Shown here: positions 3,894 to 6,742 of the stretch, piece by piece
Position numbering within the stretch: the stretch's first letter is position 1
Layout: each line of letters opens with the position of its first letter
From: Bacteroides sp.
Lineage (GTDB): Bacteria; Bacteroidota; Bacteroidia; Bacteroidales; Muribaculaceae
Reading direction: 5' to 3'
NCBI GenBank assembly: GCA_014801595.1
Contig: JAAVDV010000036.1
Location: forward strand, 18,378-25,119
DNA length: 6,742 bases
Position numbers and translations under genes: made by a program
The notes under the pieces: model-generated
The model's database searches: none
Seen by the model: only the letters and a program-made list of their open reading frames with translations
What the model was told of the DNA's origin: nothing

Positions 3894-5831
3894 TTATTTA
3901 GCTACCTGCATCCGGATATCGGATACTGTGATGTTTGCCTTGGCGGGAGCGCCTGCGTAGTCCATGCAGAGCTGAAGGTTCTTGGTGTCGATACCATCCT
4001 TCTTCTTGAAGAAGTAGGTATAGGGAACGCCGGCCTCGACATCGACTCTGGCGACAACGATCGACACATTGTCATCGGTGTCGGTGTCCTCGCCGAGCGA
4101 ATCACCCTTCTGCAGCTTGATGGTCACCTGACTGAGATCGGCGTCCGACTCAAGGGTGAGCATGAAGTCATACTTGTTTTCGGCAGATGTCTCGACGTTG
4201 GTCCAGACGTGTACCTGGCCCTGCCACTGGTCGGAACCGATACCCTCCGGAGCGATGAAGCTGTAGCCATCCTCGAAGAATACGATTTCGGGCTGAGTGA
4301 TGGCTGCGTCACTCCATGAGGAGTCGGCGAACCATGTGGAGTATTTCACTACCTCGAAGTTTGCGAAGATATTGTCGGCGTCTGAAATCGAGGGAGCTGC
4401 TGCCGAGGCGGGGATAACCGTGCCGTCGTCATAGCCGTTCTCCTTGAACACGATGTCGCTGATCTCGATGTCGCAGTCGCCGTATCCGCCGAAGTCGAAC
4501 GCGATCTTGAGCGTGCCGTCGAAGCCCTGCACGTCGTAGAACCATACGATGTCGCCACCAGCCTCTACGTCTACACGGTCAGCTGTGAAGAATGTTTCAT
4601 CATCACCAACCTTCTGAACCTTCACGGTCACTGCGCCGGCCTTGGGCACATTCACCTTGCAGGAGAAGTCATAGGTCTTGGCGGCTGATACCTCGATGTC
4701 GGTCTCGACGTGTACCTGACCCTGCCACTGATCGTTGCCTGTCTCGGCGGGAACATGGAGCGAGATACCCTTCGTGTCTGTCAGTGTCACAGCGGGCTGG
4801 TCGCCGAGTTCAGACCAGTTGCCGTCGGCAAACCAAGTGGAAGCCACCCATACATTGGCGTTCTTCCAGAGGTTATGCTCGAAGTCATACTTGAAGCCTG
4901 TCGTGGTCACATCGTTCACAGCCTCACCCTTCGGGGCGATGATATACTGCCAGGAGATACCGTCGAGATCCTGCACGAGAGTAATCTCGTTCCTGTTGAA
5001 GCTCGTGATGCGGTATTTCGGGTTGGCGAAGGCCGCTTCGGAGGGAACGTAGGGGAAGGGGGTATCTGCGGGGAGGACGAGGTAGAGGTTCGCGCCCTCT
5101 GCCGAAAGAGTGAATTGTGACTCCACTACACCGGAAGCCACGGTGAAGTCTTCACCGTTCTCAGGATTGTTCACCTGATAGCCGGGGAGGGAGTGGACAT
5201 CCTTATTGACATAGAAGGTGCCGGCTGTGCTCGGGTCGAAGACATACATGCCCGAAGTGTCGCCGCCGTCGGGGGTGGTGCCGAAGATGAGTGTATTGTC
5301 ATACACGCCGAAAGCCTCCTTGTCGCCGGGCTGAGCGTTCCACCATTCAGTGGGGTTCTCAGCCGGACCGCAACCCATGTTGCCCTGCTTCGATCCGTCG
5401 ACGGCCCATTCCTTGGTTTCGCCGTTGGTCAGAGCCTGCATGTAGGGAGCGAAATCGAAGATGGTCTTATCGATTACGATGGTGCCGTTGACGGAACCTT
5501 CTGAAACGCCGTTGGCGTTGCCGACCTTCATCTCTACCGGGTATTCGCCGGCTACGGTGATGAGGTCACGGTAGGTGAGGGCAGTCGAGGGACGCTGGCT
5601 TTCGTTGACATACCAGATCGGGTAGACACCTGTGGCACGCTGGCCGTTCTTGTCGAGGATATTGAGCTCCACGGTATTGAACTCGTCGACGCTGATGCCG
5701 ATTGTATAATCGGAAGCCTGGGGGATTCCGGCAGCTGAAGGCTCGAAGATGTCCTCCTGGGCGCAGCCCGTCATGGCGAGGAGAAGACCCGCCATAGAGC
5801 CACAGCCTATGATTTTATTTATTGTTTTCAT
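3894..5831 (-). CDS. Surface glycan-binding lipoprotein in SusE/SusF position (SGBP-B-like)
   Basis: A 645-residue predicted outer-surface lipoprotein. Residues 1-22 are a signal peptide, with lipobox LLLAMTGC and lipidated Cys23. The acidic Gln-Glu-Asp that follows (25-27) resembles a Bacteroidetes lipoprotein export signal. Residues about 40-122 look like a PKD-like beta-sandwich (YTIGISVDEFNTVELNI, GEYPVEMKV). Residues about 130-310 form a middle domain (GCGPAENPTEWWNAQPGDKE, LIFGTT, GMYVFDPSTAGTFYV) of a kind I associate with Bacteroidetes PUL lipoproteins but cannot name. Residues 326-465 and 492-643 are two copies of a carbohydrate-binding, CBM4/9-like jelly-roll module with shared STWFAD and DQWQGQVHV motifs. 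It follows the SusD-like gene by 29 bp and ends in a strong terminator, so it is the last gene of the operon. The expected role is holding glycan at the cell surface for the SusCD importer. No catalytic domain is seen, and the target glycan is unknown. Confidence 0.85.
   Translation of the reverse strand: MKTINKIIGCGSMAGLLLAMTGCAQEDIFEPSAAGIPQASDYTIGISVDEFNTVELNILDKNGQRATGVYPIWYVNESQRPSTALTYRDLITVAGEYPVEMKVGNANGVSEGSVNGTIVIDKTIFDFAPYMQALTNGETKEWAVDGSKQGNMGCGPAENPTEWWNAQPGDKEAFGVYDNTLIFGTTPDGGDTSGMYVFDPSTAGTFYVNKDVHSLPGYQVNNPENGEDFTVASGVVESQFTLSAEGANLYLVLPADTPFPYVPSEAAFANPKYRITSFNRNEITLVQDLDGISWQYIIAPKGEAVNDVTTTGFKYDFEHNLWKNANVWVASTWFADGNWSELGDQPAVTLTDTKGISLHVPAETGNDQWQGQVHVETDIEVSAAKTYDFSCKVNVPKAGAVTVKVQKVGDDETFFTADRVDVEAGGDIVWFYDVQGFDGTLKIAFDFGGYGDCDIEISDIVFKENGYDDGTVIPASAAAPSISDADNIFANFEVVKYSTWFADSSWSDAAITQPEIVFFEDGYSFIAPEGIGSDQWQGQVHVWTNVETSAENKYDFMLTLESDADLSQVTIKLQKGDSLGEDTDTDDNVSIVVARVDVEAGVPYTYFFKKKDGIDTKNLQLCMDYAGAPAKANITVSDIRMQVAK
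3903..4358 (-). repeat. Carbohydrate-binding-like module, copy B (residues 492-643)
   Basis: Second copy: STWFAD at 498-503, DQWQGQVHV at 534-542, NKYDF at 552-556, RVDVEAG at 595-601, and ITVSDIRM at 634-641. The first two motifs are each exactly 167 residues after those of copy A, the third is 176 after, because copy B carries an extra acidic loop (about 577-588, rich in Asp). Both copies keep the two Trp residues. Confidence 0.7.
4437..4856 (-). repeat. Carbohydrate-binding-like module, copy A (residues 326-465)
   Basis: First copy of the tandem module in the lipoprotein: STWFAD at 331-336, DQWQGQVHV at 367-375, KTYDF at 385-389, RVDVEAG at 419-425, and final strand IEISDIVF at 456-462. 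The surface aromatic residues Trp333 and Trp369 are candidates for sugar stacking, by analogy with CBM4/9-type modules. Confidence 0.7.
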
Positions 5832-5860
5832 CTGTAGTTCGAATTAAAACGGGTGGGGGA

Positions 5861-6742
5861 TTACATGAAGTACTGTGTGTTCTGCTGGAGATGACCCTGA
5901 CAATTGTCGATCTCGCTCTGCGGGAAGGGGATATACTTCTTGTTGGGGGTGTAGTGACCCTTACGTCCGTCGGGAATTTCGGTATCCTCTACGAGATAAT
6001 CCACGGCCAGACCTGTGCGGATGAGGTCCCAGTAGCGCTTGCCCTCGCCGAGGAATTCCCATGCGCGTTCCTGAATGATGTTGTCGAAAGTAGCGGGAAC
6101 TGAGGGAACGCCGGCTCTCTGGCGCACGCGGTCGAGATACTGCTGCTTATTGGGCGAGCCGAGCTCGGCTGCATAGAGAAGAGCCTCAGAGAAGCGATAG
6201 ACACGCAGGTTGTTGTTGTAGTTGAGGATAGCGTCGGCGATCTGTGCGGAGTTGCCGCCGATTCGGCCTGCATACTTGGCGAGGAAGTAGCCCGTGTCCT
6301 GGAAAGCGGGGTTGTAGTTGCCTTCGCCCGGCTCCCAGATAGAAGCGTCGCGGCGCGTATCGGCTGCATCGTAGGAGTCATATGTCGACTTGCGGACGGT
6401 GCAGAAGCCCCAGCCCGTATCATCGTGGATACCGTCGGCCTTGTTGTAGCCGCGCGGCAGGATCATGCCGGGCACGACTGTGCCGCCGGCTGTTCCGCCC
6501 CAGCTCCAGTTACGCGCACCCTGATAGTCGGAGTAGTTGATTTCCCAGATTGACTCCTGGCACCATTCTCCGGATACATCCCAGATATCGGCGAAGTTGG
6601 GCATCAGGTCATATTTGCCTGAATTGATGATCTCCTCCATATATTTGAGGGCGGTCGGTTTGCGGGTCTCGTCGTTCTGGTACATCACGATTTCCGTATA
6701 GAGCATATATACCATATGCTTCGTCACGCGGCCGAGGTCGGC
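5861..6742 (-). CDS. SusD/RagB-family glycan-binding lipoprotein, C-terminal part (cut by window edge)
   Basis: The frame is open from the right edge (Ala-Asp-Leu-Gly-Arg-Val-Thr-Lys) to a TAA at 5863-5861: 293 codons, with the N-terminus outside the window. Family hallmarks in order are GRVTKHMVYMLYTEIVMY (the TPR-helix segment usually written GRVTK), RFSEALLYAAEL, LDRVRQRAG, IIQERAWEFLGEGKRYWDLI and the ending KYIPFPQSEIDN with LQQNTQYFM. SusD proteins sit on the outer membrane as a lid over the SusC TonB-dependent transporter and capture glycans for import. SusC should lie just upstream, off the right edge. An internal GTG at 6727 is not the real start, because the conserved GRVTK motif runs across it. 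The SGBP-type lipoprotein follows after 29 bp with no recognisable ribosome binding site in the gap. Confidence 0.93.
   Translation of the reverse strand, partial: ADLGRVTKHMVYMLYTEIVMYQNDETRKPTALKYMEEIINSGKYDLMPNFADIWDVSGEWCQESIWEINYSDYQGARNWSWGGTAGGTVVPGMILPRGYNKADGIHDDTGWGFCTVRKSTYDSYDAADTRRDASIWEPGEGNYNPAFQDTGYFLAKYAGRIGGNSAQIADAILNYNNNLRVYRFSEALLYAAELGSPNKQQYLDRVRQRAGVPSVPATFDNIIQERAWEFLGEGKRYWDLIRTGLAVDYLVEDTEIPDGRKGHYTPNKKYIPFPQSEIDNCQGHLQQNTQYFM

Noticed and set aside
5822..6103. Plus-strand frame of 93 codons opposite the SusD-like gene
   Set aside because: Antisense to the well-supported SusD C-terminus; no family features. Similar long plus-strand frames at 3813-4319, 4710-5120 and 5193-5504 were dropped for the same reason.
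6713..6727. GTG at 6727 as the start of the SusD-like gene
   Set aside because: The frame stays open to the window edge, and the conserved GRVTK motif begins upstream of this codon. The true start lies outside the window.

Overview
The window looks like a piece of a gut Bacteroidales chromosome, plausibly Muribaculaceae or a relative. The signs are a SusD-family protein followed by a large surface lipoprotein, an AsmA-family protein of the Bacteroidetes kind, promoters close to the Bacteroidetes consensus (TTTG, about 20 bp, TAnnTTTG), no clear Shine-Dalgarno sequences, and fairly GC-rich housekeeping genes. The family-level placement is an inference.

Layout, left to right. Bases 1-488 (minus) are the N-terminal 162 codons of an AsmA-like membrane protein that runs off the left edge. 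A 92-bp divergent gap follows, with a good promoter for dtd (581-1033, plus; D-aminoacyl-tRNA deacylase). Behind dtd on the same strand lies an AT-richer cassette of three small genes: a DUF3791-type protein (about 1080-1325), a DUF3990 protein with ADP-ribosyltransferase-like motifs (1336-1827), and a second small DUF3791-like protein (1824-2039) that overlaps the DUF3990 stop by 4 bp. This arrangement suggests a toxin-antitoxin-like module and is the most interesting part of the window. Only 2 bp separate the cassette from the stop of the convergent aroB. A well-formed plus-strand intrinsic terminator for the cassette transcript lies inside aroB, antisense to it, at 2151-2179.

The minus strand from 3747 to 2042 holds a two-gene operon: a HAD-family hydrolase of the beta-phosphoglucomutase-like type, then aroB (3-dehydroquinate synthase), joined by an ATGA overlap. 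Its likely promoter is at 3752-3783. Upstream of that, a clear minus-strand terminator (3816-3848) closes the next unit.

Bases 6742-3894 (minus) are the 3' end of a polysaccharide-utilisation operon: the C-terminal 293 codons of a SusD-like glycan-binding protein (cut by the right edge), then a 645-residue lipoprotein in the SusE/SusF (SGBP-B) position. That lipoprotein ends in two tandem copies of a carbohydrate-binding-like module. SusC would be expected beyond the right edge. No CAZyme is visible, so the glycan target cannot be read from this window.

No RNA genes, CRISPR arrays, insertion sequences or integrase genes were seen. No gene-free stretch exceeds about 150 bp.
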